A DNA stretch of 57,939 nt from Guillardia theta CCMP2712 (GCF_000315625.1 NW_005434522.1:32703-90641); one strand, 5' to 3'. Counted from the stretch's first letter, positions 35,328 to 50,152 are shown. A program made the numbers and translations. The notes: generated by a model not told the origin, from the sequence alone.

Positions 35328-38300
35328 TCAGTTCGCTACTGTATGCACAGGCTGACCACTGTGCATCGCATGCTCCTCCTTCTCGGCCTCTTCCTCCTTC
35401 TCGTTGAGCTGCTCGTCGATCACCGAGTCTTCCAGCTCCCCCGCCCACTTGCCCAAGGAGATCCAGTCGTAGGGGATGTAGTGGAACAAGAAGTTCATGG
35501 GGATCGACGAGAAGCCGAGGACCAGACACACGCCCCACTGCACGTCAAGTCAGCGCAAGTGCCCAGCATGGCCTTCCTTCCTACCTGCCAGCCCTCCAGC
35601 GCTGCGCAGCCGAACCCGAAGTTGATGGAGGGCACTTGAATGAGGATGACCTGTACCCCAAGAGTTCCGATGACGACAGCGAGGAACATATTGTTATAGA
35701 GAATGCCTGCAGCGCCATCACATACCTCTCTTCCTCCTCCTCCTCCTCCTCCTCCTCCTCCTCCTCCTCCTCCTCCTCTTCCTACCTTTGAACACGTTGA
35801 ATTCGTTGTGGATCTTGCGGCTATTTATTTCGTTGAAAACCTGCATGCCCGCAAGTCAGCGAGAAAGAGACTGAGCTGGGGGTCACCTGGAGCAGAACAA
35901 ACGTGTTGAAAACCATGGTCATGTGCTGGGTTTTGGTACCGCATCCTCCCTCCTCCTTGAGGCAGTAGCCCCTGTCTCTCAAGGGGATCAGCCCGGTGAA
36001 GGGGGGTGCTCCAGAGTCGTTGTAGTCGATAGGCAGCGAGGTCACGTTGATGAAGGAGCTGAGCCATAGTCACTGACAGGCAAGGGGGAGGAGGAGGAGG
36101 ATTAGGAGGGAGAGGGAGAGGAAGAGGAAGTGCAGGAGTGAGAGGAGGAGGAGGACGAGCAGCAGCAGCAGGAGACCTGTTATCGCTGACGCTGAAGAGA
36201 GGGATACAGTTATGGATGGAGGGGTTGATCGACGCGAGCCACTCGTTGTCAAAGGCTGGGGGTCTGCCGCTCCGCAAAGTGAAGAGAAGGTTGAGGTCGG
36301 GAGTTCCCGCGCACTGGTTGACGTCAGAGCCCATCTGGCAGATGTCCCCGACCCCGAAGATGAGCGCGAGGAGGATGAGGAGCTGCCAGATGGCGTGGGC
36401 GAACATGTTCTTGACCATGACCTTGGAAAGGATGGGAGCTGTGCGATGGTAGGGGAAGCGATTCAGCAGCTGCTCCTTGAGACCCGGCGACTTGTTCGGA
36501 TCTTCAGTGGCGAGGGCGAGGGAAGCGAAGGAGTCCATGATGAGGTTGACCCACAGCAGCTGGATGACCGAGATGGGACTCTCCGTCAGCGTCGCCGCCC
36601 CCACGGTCGCGAGGACGCAGGCGACGATGTTGACGGTGAGCTGGAACTGAAGGAACTTGCAGATGTTGTCGTACACGCACCTCCCCCACTTGACAGCTGC
36701 GACGATGGACTGAAAGTTGTCGTCGAGGATCACAATGTCAGCTGCTTGCTGTGCTACCTGAGTGCCGTTGATGAACATGGCAAAGCCGACGTCAGCCTGC
36801 TTCAGCGCCGGAGCATCGTTCGTCCCGTCCCCAGTGACGGCGACAACTTGCCTTGACTGCTTGTTCCCGTTGCCGGCATCGATCACAAGCCTGCTGCGTT
36901 GAATGCCTGTCACAAGGACAAGCTTGTCTGTTGGAGTTGATCGCGCGAGGACGCGAAGCTTCGGCCAGATCTTGTCGAACTCTATCTGGTTGATGAACTT
37001 CTCAGGATGGTCCGTGTTCTGTTCGAAGAGCACAGCTTGTCGGAACTGCTCTCCTGTCATCGCTATCTCTGTTCCTGACTCCTCGCCCTCCTTGGTCAGG
37101 ATGTTCGCCTTGCGAGAGATCGCCTTGGCTGTGCTCAAGTTGTCCCCCGTCACCATCCTGATCACGATCCCTGCGCTCCTGCATGTTGCGATGGCCGACG
37201 GAACTTCGTCGCGCAAGGGATCCTCGATGCCGAGCACGGCGATGAGCGTCAGGTCCTGCTCCACGTCGTCGGGCAGGCTCCCATCAGCAGTGACGGGAGT
37301 CTGAGGGAACTCCTTGTAGGCCACCGCGAGGGTTCGGAGCCCTTGCGAAGCGAAGTCGTCGATGGCGTTCATGATGTCCGACCGCGTGCTCTCGTCCAGG
37401 CTCTTCGTCTCGCTCCCTGACGCGAAGGTCGTGCACAGCCCCAGCACGATCTCCGACGCTCCCTTGCAGTACAAGCGAAACGGCTGCGGCGAACCCGCCG
37501 GCATGGGCACCAGCGTGCACATGCGCTTGCGCTTGGAGGAGAAGGTGATGCTGGAGCGGCCAGGCATGGACTCGGGGAACTCGGTCCTGTACTTCTTGTA
37601 GGGCATGTCTAGCGCTCCGACCTCCCCGCGGTAGTCGAAGAGGAAGTTCACCAACTTGAGGAGCGCACACTCAGTGGCGTTGCCACTGTATGCTACCACA
37701 GTCTTGCCGTCAAGCTTGACAACTTCCTGCACCTCCCTGCCGTCACTTCCTTTCTTCCTCGTCGTCTTCGCCACTAAGTCTGTCTTCTCCGACGTGTTGA
37801 TGGTCATGGCGGCGCAGAGAAGCTCCTTCAAGTCTGTGCTCAGCCCTCCCTTCATGTCCTCGGGCTTTCCGGGCTTCCCAGCGATCCAGCAGTCCATGAC
37901 GGTCATCATGCTCGTTGTGAGGGTGCCCGTCTTGTCGGAGCAGATGGTCGTGGCTGACCCCATGGTCTCGACGGCACTGCCGTGCTTCACCATGTTCTGA
38001 TCACTCATCATCTTCTTCACTGAGAAGGCGAGAGCGATCGTGACAGCAAGGGGAAGGCCTTCAGGTACGGCGACCACGAAGATGGTGATTCCCGTGATGA
38101 TGTAATGGATGATTTTCATCCAATCTCGGTTGTTGTCCCAAACCTCAGCACAGCACGACTTGGTTGCAAACATCACACCCAACTGATCAAAAGCACCAAC
38201 AGGATCCCAAGACCGAAGAATGCGCCAACCTTGGTGATCAGAATGGTCATCTCATCAAGTTTTCTCTGCATGATGCTGCGCTCAGACCTGGCAAAGACAG

Positions 38301-39410
38301 TCAACATCGGGTCATCCGCGCGTCATCAATGCTCACTCATCGTCTTCTGCATCGTCATCCCCCTTGTCTCCCAACAGGATTTGCTCGTAGGTGTTGCGAC
38401 CGACTGCAATCACGAGCATCTTGCCTTCTCCATCCTGCACTTGAGTTCCCTTGAACACAAGCGGGGTTCGATGCGGCGTGGGCTCGTAGACGTTCTTCAT
38501 TTCCTCCAAGCTCATGGTCGTATCGGCCGGGAAGAATTTTCGAAGATCCTCATCGGTGGGCAACTGAGAGGAGGAGAAGGATCAGGAGCCACATGTCAAC
38601 CCCGCACGAGCCTCTCACCTCGAAGTTCCCTTTCTCTTGGAACTCGTAAGCTCCTTTGCTGATCGCATTAGATTCGCCAGTTAACGCTCCCTCGAAGATC
38701 TTGAGCGTGTTTCGCTCAAACACTAGACCATCAGCACAAATAATATCTCCTGTAGACAACACTACGCAATCCCCCACCACAATTTCGCGGGTCGAGACTC
38801 TGATCTGGAATGAAACAGTAAGCAAAGGCAGAGTCATAGCAGCGATCTGCTAACCTGCCTGCCTTCTCGGATCACATTCACAAGCTCATCAGAAGCTGAA
38901 TCTGTCAGGTCTCGAAACTGTCTTTCCTTCGCACTCTCTTGAATAGCTCCCACAAGAACGACAACTGCGACCGCAACCAAAATTGCAACGCCATCTACAT
39001 ATCCGTAACAAACCCTCTCCTCTGGGATAGCAAGTCCAACCGTCTGCGAACACAAGCATGAATCAAGTGAGACAAGCTGCATCAACAAGTACCAGAGACA
39101 CAATGGCAGAGAAACAAAGAAACTGCAACGTAGGGTCTTGTAAAGCGTCCCAACAAAATTTCCAGAAAGGAGTTAATGGAGGAGGCTCTACATAATTCTT
39201 GCCGTAGGTTTGCTGACGCATCTGCAATTCACTTTCCTTGATTCCATCTCCCATGTTCGTCTTGAGCCCTTTCTGCACGCCTTCAAAACCCCCCATCTCT
39301 TCCAGCTTCGGTAGAACCTTGCTCTTGACATCATGGCCCAGACGATAATTGATGTTCAGAAATACAAACTTTTTCAAGTCTTCGATGCTAAACTTGAACC
39401 CTTCTGCCAT
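35328..39410 (-). CDS. P-type Ca2+-transporting ATPase, plasma-membrane (IIB) type
   Basis: Exports Ca2+ from the cytosol. Exons: 39410-39093, 39043-38855, 38804-38619, 38563-38337, 38287-38179, 38143-36177, 36058-35887, 35840-35786, 35706-35585, 35537-35328 (about 1,184 aa). Seen: actuator-domain IFEGALTGES; M4 VVAVPEGLPLAVTIALAFS with the PEGLP ion site; phosphorylated Asp in CSDKTGTLTT; hinge VVAVTGDGTNDAPALKQADVG; M6 LLWVNLIMDSFASLALATE; and the IIB C-terminal signature NEINSRKIHNEFNVFKGI. The tail is acidic (EKEEEAEKEEHAMH) with no obvious calmodulin-binding helix, so autoinhibition cannot be inferred. The M3/M4 junction needs either a 35-nt intron (38178-38144) or one extra G at 38179-38181. 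A (CTC)n repeat lies in the intron near 35730-35780. Confidence 0.96.
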
Positions 39411-40059
39411 GGCTCACAATCTTTTGAAAGCCGGAGAACAGATATGTTATGGAATCACCGCTACCTCAGTCCATGATCATGGCGCTGTACTGTGTCAGTT
39501 GAATGGAGCTAGCAGGGTCGATAGCACGGTCGAAGATCGAACAGACCCCGAAATGAATCACTGCCGAGTCAAGAGCAAACACTGCACGTCCGGTGGGAAA
39601 GAGATCTTTGATGAGAACCTGAACCCAGATTGCCCACACAGTAAAGGGGAAGACAACTTATCCAGGCAACTGGTGGAACTGGGGAGCAGAAGACAGAGAA
39701 TGGTCGAGCCGGAATGAAACGGGGAGCGGACCAATGAGAAGGGTGGGGGGGAGAGAGGAGGGAAGGGGGGGGGGGGAGTGACAGCAAAGGAGGAATGGGA
39801 GGGGAGGAGAAGGAAGGAGGGAGGAGAGGAAAGGGACGGCAAAGAAGTGAAGAAAAGCGGAAGGTCAGAAGCGCTAGGGCAAGAAGAGCAGGAGGAGCCT
39901 AACGGAGCTAACGGCCAGGCCTTCTGACCGCCGAGGGTCGACAGCTTGCGGGGTTTGGAGGGGTCCTGATATTACTAATTTATGGGCAAAAAGACCACCT
40001 TGTCTCCCTAGATATTTACTTTATATAAATGCTATACTGATAAGCTACCAATAACTTTA
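39411..40059. other. 5' flank of the Ca2+-ATPase gene
   Basis: Open on the plus strand from 39349 to 39717, but with low-complexity, antisense-type composition. 39730-39840 is G-rich (GGGGAGAGAGGAGGG). No gene that I can support. Confidence 0.45.
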
Positions 40060-41135
40060 CTTAATATGGCAGGTGCAGTTCATACTGCCCCTTTATCAAA
40101 TTTCCTTGTCACCACCACCCCGCTCCGCACCAAATCCGCAGGGGTACATCCACCCCTACCTGGTTGACTTTAGTACCCACCCCTTGAAATTTCACATTCA
40201 TCCTCCCCCTCTGACCTCTGTATCTGTACCCCACCCTACTAGAGACCAAGACACCCTACCCTTCTCCAAGCGTATATCCCTCTTTCCATGGGGTCTGCTT
40301 CACCCCTAAGCCTAGAGGACTAAAAGGCTATCTGCGCTACTACTGGATATAAAACGAGAGGGAGCCCTCCATTTCTCACCTCCACCCCCCCCACACTCCT
40401 ACTCCTACCCCTATACACCACATCCTCGTGGTTCTTGAACCCTACCATGCTCGTCTCGTGATCCCACCCCCTGGAATGACCAGGCATTTCACGGACCCCT
40501 TCCTCCTCTTCTACCACCCTTCCCTCCCTCCTCCACCGCGTCAACCATCATGCCATGGACTGCTCCAACCGTCGGGCAGGAGGAGCACCCTACCCCCAAA
40601 AGTCATCTCTCGATACACCGGTACTGACATTGTACCCACCTACGACCCTCTGTGACTCTCAATAAAAGGATGATGGGGGCTCTGTGACCAGACCACCCAC
40701 CCCCTCAAAGCTCTTAATCCCACCCCTCAAAATTAGGAACCTTTGACCTGAAGTAGACCACCTACCCCTACTAGCGAACGCAAACAATTATAATACTTAT
40801 AAAGTGTAATGCCACCCCCTACACACACAACCCCAACTTTCCCCTTTGACCACACCCACCCATATCCTCGCATGATAACTAGTAGTTGTAGGTCTCCTCC
40901 GGAAATTACTACTAGTGCTGATGTTTAGTCCCCCAAAGTGACTACCATAACAACTACCCCCACCCTAGAGAGATGGACCCTACCCGACCCGTCCATCCGA
41001 TGTACGGTAGCACCCACCTTATTCCCCAGATTCTTGTTCTACCCACCCTGGGTGGGTGTGATTTTTGACTTAACTTTGAGTAAAGAGTACGGCCGACTGT
41101 GACCTCCAATACTACCCCACCCTCTTCCTACCCCA
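40060..41135. repeat. CYACCCC tract 5 (C-rich on + strand), the longest
   Basis: About 1.1 kb with dozens of spaced CACCCCT, CTACCCC, GTACCCC and CCACCC motifs separated by 5-20 bp of AT-rich sequence. No tandem period is visible, yet the motif density is very high and nearly all copies sit on one strand. No plausible exon. Confidence 0.75.
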
Positions 41136-41480
41136 CCCTCCTTTGACCTGCAGTGGTGCCGATGAGTCCGCATATGATCCGCCGCGGCGCCGGCGCGAGC
41201 CGCTAAACTTGAACGGAAGTTCCGCCAGTGCCAGGGTGATATGTCATGAGTCCGGGACTCGGCCCCGGGCCCAGCCGACTAGTGAAAGGCCGCGCTTCAA
41301 ACTTGCCGCGCGGCGTGCTCATGACTCTCAGAGTTCAGTCCCATCATCGGCATCGCTCCGGGCGGCCCGGGCCGCTCAGGCCCGGCACTCACTGCGACAA
41401 TCCGGGCCTAGTGGCTTGACGGGCCCGGTCCGGTGATCACTGTCAAGTTCGCAGTTACTCAGCCTGGAGTTCCGATTCAA
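41136..41480. other. GC-rich palindrome-dense island
   Basis: CGGCGCCGGCGCG, GGCCCCGGGCCC and GGCGGCCCGGGCC blocks with short self-complementary words such as GAGTCCGGGACTC. It is flanked on both sides by C-rich tracts and has the same texture as 8130-8690 and 51890-52090. Confidence 0.6.
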
Positions 41481-41830
41481 TCGAAACGAGGAGGGGGATG
41501 AGGGGCTAAAAGACCACCCACCACCCAACTTCCACTCTAGACTCGAATATCCCTGACATCAACCACCCCTACCTATTCAAAATACTCGTAACACCCCACC
41601 CTAATACGCGGCCCCCTTACTAGAAATCATATGGACCCAAGGACTGGGAGAGCTGTAGCACAATTGGTAGGGTACACATCCTTTGAAAATGACCGGTACT
41701 TGGAAGTCCTTTTAGTGGGGCCACGAGGAGGTAGGGTGATACTCCAGGCCTCAACGGTATCAACCCCCTGGAAACACATGCACTACCCCTCAAAATCCCT
41801 AGTTCAGTACCCCTACCCTGTCTTACCCGG
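41481..41830. repeat. CYACCCC tract 6 with tRNA-like fragment
   Basis: ACCACCCACC, CAACCACCCCTACC and CACCCCACCCTA motifs continue the preceding tract. At about 41648-41690, GAGCTGTAGCACAATTGG followed by an anticodon-arm-like segment resembles the D-arm half of a tRNA, but no T-arm follows. Confidence 0.55.
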
Positions 41831-42235
41831 ACCTCCTGCATTTTCATCCTGGAAGCTCTTGGAGCTGCTTGCTGTCGCTTTTCGCTTGCTCGCCTTCGCT
41901 TGCTCGCCTTTGGTAGCGCTGTTCTCCCTCCCACCCATCTTCTCCCTCCCACCCATCTTCTCCCTCCCATCCATCTCCCTGCTGCCACTCTGCCTCCTCC
42001 CCGTTCTCACTCTGCCTCCTCTCTGCTAACTCATTCTTCCTCTTCCTCCACCGACTTCCACGCAGTCTCGAGCTGACTGCCATGAGATAAAGTCGCAACA
42101 TCGCACGAGAGCACCTTGAATTCAGTCAGCTTCTTCATCTTGAGCACAAGGCCCAAGTCTCGGTCGGCGCAGCTCGTGTGGCTTCTTGCAGTCTGATGCT
42201 TTTGCTGTGACTGAACTTCAATTCGCCTCGCCGTG
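41831..42235. other. 5' flank of the kinase gene
   Basis: Contains three copies of a CCCACCCATCTTCTCCCT unit near 41925-41975. On the minus strand, 42031-42321 is open but overlaps the first kinase exon. I treat it as antisense. Confidence 0.4.
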
Positions 42236-45200
42236 ATGTCGACCAGCTCCAACTCCAACAGCATGGGCAGGAGGAGACATGACACCTCTCTCCTTTCCAG
42301 AAGCGCGTTGGACAGCCCCAACCCCAGAGGAAGGTCAGCAGACCGCTACCTATCTGCCTCCTCTCTGACTTGCCTTGTCAGGGCTGTGCACACGAGTGCG
42401 TTGCTAGAGAGAATATCGCGACTGCAGTCAAGACTGAATGAGCGCGTGATGTTGGCCGGTAGATCTAGAAGAAGGATGAGAGCGTGTTGGATGACGATGA
42501 TGACGCAGGCTTGGCCAACAGCTCTTCCTTTGAGCAACGACGTGAGTACAGAAGCATGCACAAGGACGCAAGAGATCTATTCATCCACACCAGAAGGTAA
42601 TGCCAACAAGTTCCGCATCGTCTGCTCTGATCGTTCCTCTAGCCCCAGCAAAGCCGGGGACAGCAACAAGATCTTCAGCTCTCAGTCCAGCAGGTCGGTC
42701 AGTTGCCTCGTCCCCGTGAATCTCATGCCTCGAGCAGGTCCAACTCGGAGGATTCCAACGATCTCGACACGGAGGTGCAAGGTGAGCTGAGCTGACCGTC
42801 TGCCCTCGCGCTCCTCTCACTCCACCTCAGTGTTGGCGGGCCGCGTCGCTGAGCTCGAGCAGAAGCTGAAGCAGTCACAAGTGATGTTGTTGCTGCTTGC
42901 GTCATGGGTTGAGAAGTCTGCAGGAAGACAACCTGGTTCTCAGAGCGAGAGGCGAGTACCTGGAACAACAGCTGGCGCTGGTAAGCGCAGGCGTGGGTGG
43001 GGGCAGGCGATGACTGTCTGAGAAGGAGAACCTGAGGCAGCACAAGTCGGACGCGCTCGAGTGAGGGATAGACGTTGAGTTGGTGCGACTGACTTGGGTT
43101 AGGGACATGTCGCACACTGACCTCAACTACAACACCTCTCAGTCCTCCTGCTGCGATGGTTGTTGACACCATGTTTCTTGCTCGTCATGTCTGCGTGACT
43201 TGCTACTTTCAGATCCCATGGTGAAGCGCAATGAGAGCATCGAAAGAATTACTTTCTCAAGCGAGAATGGTCGGGATGAATATCCGTATGAATCGTTTCC
43301 AAAACAAAAAGCAAGCGCCTTGGACAGTCATGCAGACAAGCATCAAGTCTTGGTTCACTCATACAAGGAAGCGTTCCTGCAAATCAGCGAAGTGCTGCTC
43401 GGATCTTTCAGTCGCGACGAGATGACAGTAGAAGACCTTCTGGACTCAGAGAAGATAGAAGTGTTGAAAGACAAGATCTTGGAACAATTCAGAAAGCAAC
43501 GACAGTCTTTGTATGATGCGAGGACTGAAGTCCAGTCAACCTTGAGCAAAATACGAAAGTTTGAGACCAAGATCAAGAGTATGGGCAAGGGGAGGGGGAG
43601 GGGGGCGTGCGGGTTGATGCGTCTTGTCTAGGCGACTCCAAGGCGATGGAGGAACTGAACTCGTTGAAGACATCGCACTTGGAGCAGTCGCTGACCATCC
43701 AGCAACTACAACAAGAGGTTGAGATCCCTTCCTCTTCCACTGCTCACCTGCTCCTACAGTTGCACAAGAGCGACGCGTTGCTGCACGAGGCTGATCTCAA
43801 AAACAAGGCCGTGCAAGCTGAAGGTACAAGAGGACGCAGGAGGAGGAGGAGAAGGAGGCTGAAGGAGCTCCTGCAGTCTCGCTGCTGCAAGGCAGAGTGA
43901 AGTTCCTGACAAACCAGTTGGAGACGAAGAAGAGTCAAGGGGAGGGCGAGGAGGAGGAAGAGGAGGAAAAGGCGCTCGCCTTGGAAGAAGGTGCCAGCAG
44001 AGAAGGAGGGACGCGCGGGCCTAACAGCAGAGACTGGCAGACTGTCTGGATGACCGGGATGAGGTCAAGAAGCAGGACCTCGAGGTCGGCGGCGTCCTTG
44101 GCATTGGCGCCTTCGCAGAGGTGGGGAAGGGACGGAGGGAGGGAGGCGAGGAAGGAAGGCAGGCAAGGGACGGAGGGAGTGGAGTGGAGTGGAGTGGAGG
44201 GAGGGAGGGGAGAAAGCCAGGATGGGAGGAAGGGAGGGAGCCTGACGTCGCTCAGGTCTACATGGGCTGGTGGCGCCGGCCAGTGGCGATCAAGAGGTTT
44301 CGCAACCTGATCCGGCAGGAGCAGCTGGATGCGTTCGCCCGCGAGACTAAGATCTTGCGATCGCTGGACCATCAGGTAGCCGCTCGAGGAGGGAGAGGAA
44401 GGGGAGGAGGAGGTAAAGGTCCTCTTAGAGGGAGGTGATGACGGCATGGCAGGGCATCACGCGGTTCTACGGGGTGCTGACAGACCTGCCGGACCAGCAT
44501 CTCATCCTCGAGTGCGTGATCGGAAGAAGCTTCCACCAGATGTGCCATGACGGTCCTGAAGACCCTCTCCTCCTCCCCTCCCTCTCCCTCCTCTACCTCC
44601 TCCTCTACCTCCTCCTCTCCTCTCCTCCTCCCTCCTCACCCTTCTCCTCTCTCTCTCCTACCTGCTCCTCTCCCTGCTCGCCTTGATTACTCGCTCACGT
44701 TGTTTGCAGACAAGCATGTGCCGTTGGAGGAGGATACGGTGCTGGGGCTGAGCTTGTAAGCGAGGAGGAGACGCCTGCCTGCCTGACATCCTGCCCCAGA
44801 CAACTCGCCAACATCATGAGCTACGTGCACTCCAAGAAGGTGCGAGGCTGCGGCTGCCGTGACCTCGTTGACGCGCTTGCAGATCGTTCACCGCGACCTG
44901 AAGCCCTCCAACGTGCTCGTCAACGAGGCTGGGCAGGTGGTTGAGGGTTGAGGGTCAAGGCGGGTCGGGTGACGCCATGCAGGTCAAGCTGATCGACTTC
45001 GGGCTGGCGCACGCCGGAGATCACTCGAAGATCGACAAGAAGAACATCGTCGCTGGTGAGAACCTGCTGGGGGTTTCGCATGTTTGACAAGCGACAGGGA
45101 CGCCCGTATACCTGCCGCCTGAAGTTCTGCGAGAAGAGCGAGTAAGACAAGGAGCTGCAGGGACGAGGACGGGCTGACGAGGCAGCAGGTGACGCACAAG

Positions 45201-45662
45201 CTTGACGTCTACTCGTTCGCCATCATCCTCTGGGAGATGCTCTCCCGCGAGCTGCCATACAACGGGCTGACCTTCCAGGAGATGGTGAGACGCTGAGAAG
45301 CTCGAGGACCCGTCTGACTCATACTCAGGTCACTGGCGTGAGCAAGAACCACCTCCGTCCTCCTATCCCACAACATGCTCGAACAGTAAGCTTCTCTCCT
45401 CCTCCTCTCCCTCGCTTATATTGCTCCCACTCTCTCCCTCCTCTCCCTCGCTTTCCCTACTCTCTCCTTGTCCTGGTCTCCGGACTCGTCAGCTTCTGAT
45501 GCTCTGCTGCAGGAGGTCGCGGATCTGATCTCCAGGTGCTGGGCAGACGGGGCGGAGGAGAGGCCGGACTTCTGCTCGGTCAGCGAGAGTCTCCTCGCCA
45601 TGGGAGCCCCCGAGCTGCCGTCGGTCCAGCGAGCCCAATACCTGAGCATCCAGGCGATGTGA
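42236..45662 (+). CDS. Tyrosine-kinase-like (TKL) Ser/Thr protein kinase with N-terminal coiled coil
   Basis: Signalling kinase of unknown pathway. The N-terminal half is a Ser-rich start, an acidic stretch (SVLDDDDDAGLANSSS) and long coiled coil (VAELEQKLKQSQ; EYLEQQLAL; KENLRQHKSDAL; LEQSLTIQQLQQE), suggesting self-association. The kinase domain has the Gly loop GIGAFAE/VYMG, VAIK Lys, HRDLKPSNVLVN (about 44889-44925), DFGLAHAG (about 44995), GTPVYLPPEVL, DVYSFAIILWEMLS and the TKL-like ISRCWADGAEERPDF. All catalytic residues are present. Many exons are separated by 41-54 nt introns. First exon 42236-42333; last about 45514-45662. Joining exon 2 in phase needs a very short intron (best case 35 nt, about 42446-42480) or a base correction. 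The stop is 87 bp from the stop of the next, convergent gene. Confidence 0.9.
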
Positions 45663-45749
45663 AGCAGTGGAAGGTCCCGAGGAGGGAGGGAGGGAGGGAG
45701 GGAGGGAGAGGAAGGAGTCTAGAGTACAAGTTGAATGAATAATCAATAA

Positions 45750-48840
<3,091 letters not shown>

Positions 48841-48925
48841 GTTGAGCTGATTGTACGAGTATCGTCAAAGAAAGAGACACGATCCACCAAGAGCTAAAAG
48901 CGTTCTCGACAAGACGAGGAGGCAA

Positions 48926-49027
48926 GGCATTGCAACACATAACACAAGGAAGAGAAGGCATTGCAACACATAACACAAGGAAGAGAAGGCATTGCAACAC
49001 ATAACACAAGGAAGAGAAGGCATTGCG
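48926..49027. repeat. 31-bp minisatellite (3.3 copies)
   Basis: Three identical head-to-tail copies (unit begins GGCATTGCAACACATAACAC) plus a partial fourth. There are no spacers, so it is not a CRISPR array. It sits between the two minus-strand genes. Confidence 0.94.
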
Positions 49028-49139
49028 ACACAAATGAACACAAGATGGCGGAGGCAGACCTGGTTCTATCAATCATCATTCAATCATCAGACCCAACATC
49101 GAAACTCAATCTCACGGATTCACGACACCAGCGTATCAG

Positions 49140-50152
49140 TCACACTGCAATCAACAGCGGAACAGAGAAAGAGCAGCGAGGAGAACGATATCCAATCACC
49201 ATGTCAGTGACAGCCTTAGCCTTGTTCCTTGCATCATAAATCACTTTCAGCGCCTTTGTGTTGTTCATGCCTGTTCAGCAATTTTGTCAGACGAGCGAGC
49301 ATGCGCTTGAGGGAGGAGCAAGACGACCATTCTTCCTCTCAAGGTTGATCTCCATGCCCTCAAACAAAACTGACTGTAAGTTGATACATCTGCCATCATG
49401 TCAAAACGTCTTTCGGCATGCCAGCACAAGCGATCACAAGGACTGGCTGCCCTACCTGGTGAACAGCGAGACAGGGTCGAAGATGATCTCGATGGTTCGG
49501 ATCTTGCAGATCGGGCAGGTGGAGTAGTTTGGAGGGTTGTCGATGATCACTCCGCTGCAGATCTTGCACAGGCGTCAGAGCACCACACCCGCCTCCTCCC
49601 TCAGCCCCACCAGCTCAGCCGCATCCAGTCTCAACGCGTTGAGGATCCTACAGGTGACAGCCCTGGGACAAGGCTCAGGCTCTCGTGCCTCGGCGTTGGC
49701 GTCTCCTCCACGAGCTTCACGAGCATAGCGAGCTTCGCACCTGAAGGAGACGCCAACGCCGAGCTTGCGGGAGAAAAGCGAGAGAGAAGGAGAGGCAGGA
49801 AGATCTCATGCATCCGCATCTTGTAGATGATGACCACTGCGATGCCCCGCAAGCTTGTCAGCTCCTCATCAACTCACCTCACCTCTCACACACTGCATCA
49901 ACACCAGGTCACTATACGTGTCCTTATCTCTTGTGACTACCTCCACACAGACTCTTCGCCATCACCCTCTCCTCTCGCTCTCATGCTCACTGCTCAGAAA
50001 CCCCGCCCTCCCCGGGCTGCAAACTTACGGATGAAGAAGAGGGAGGCGAAGGCGGAGAGGAAGGAGGTGAAGAGCGCATGTCCTCCGAAGACGAGCACCC
50101 ATAGGATGAGCACACACCCGCCCGCCAGCCGCAGCCCCCGATCCTCCGCCAT
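49140..50152 (-). CDS. Uncharacterised protein with N-terminal hydrophobic segment and Cys-rich motif
   Basis: Start ATG at 50152. The first ~45 residues are very hydrophobic (GGCVLILWVLVFGGHALF then SAFASLFFI) and end at a clean GTAAGT donor. Later exons include GIAVVIIYKMRMHEIFLPLL (another hydrophobic stretch); CRILNALRLDAAEL spliced by a 48-nt intron to ICSGVIIDNPPNYSTCPIC, then IRTIEIIFDPVSLF; VLFEGMEINLERKNG; and MNNTKALKVIYDARNKAKAV. The C-x14-C-x2-C pattern hints at a small metal-binding knuckle. The middle exons are unresolved, partly because an exact 19-bp inverted repeat lies in the coding region. The stop used (49142-49140) is only the first in-frame one. Family not recognised; probably a small membrane protein. 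Confidence 0.45.
49689..49763. repeat. Perfect 19-bp inverted repeat, 37-bp loop
   Basis: CTCGGCGTTGGCGTCTCCT at 49689-49707 is the exact reverse complement of 49745-49763. It could form a strong hairpin in DNA or in the minus-strand transcript. Confidence 0.95.

Noticed and set aside
36212-38000. Plus-strand open frames of 79-214 codons
   Set aside because: Opposite the Ca2+-ATPase exon with the DKTGTLT motif.
42031-42321. Minus-strand 96-codon open frame
   Set aside because: It overlaps the kinase start exon and has no splice partners or family resemblance.
48926-49027. Possible CRISPR-like array
   Set aside because: The 31-bp units are contiguous without spacers and the genome is eukaryotic.
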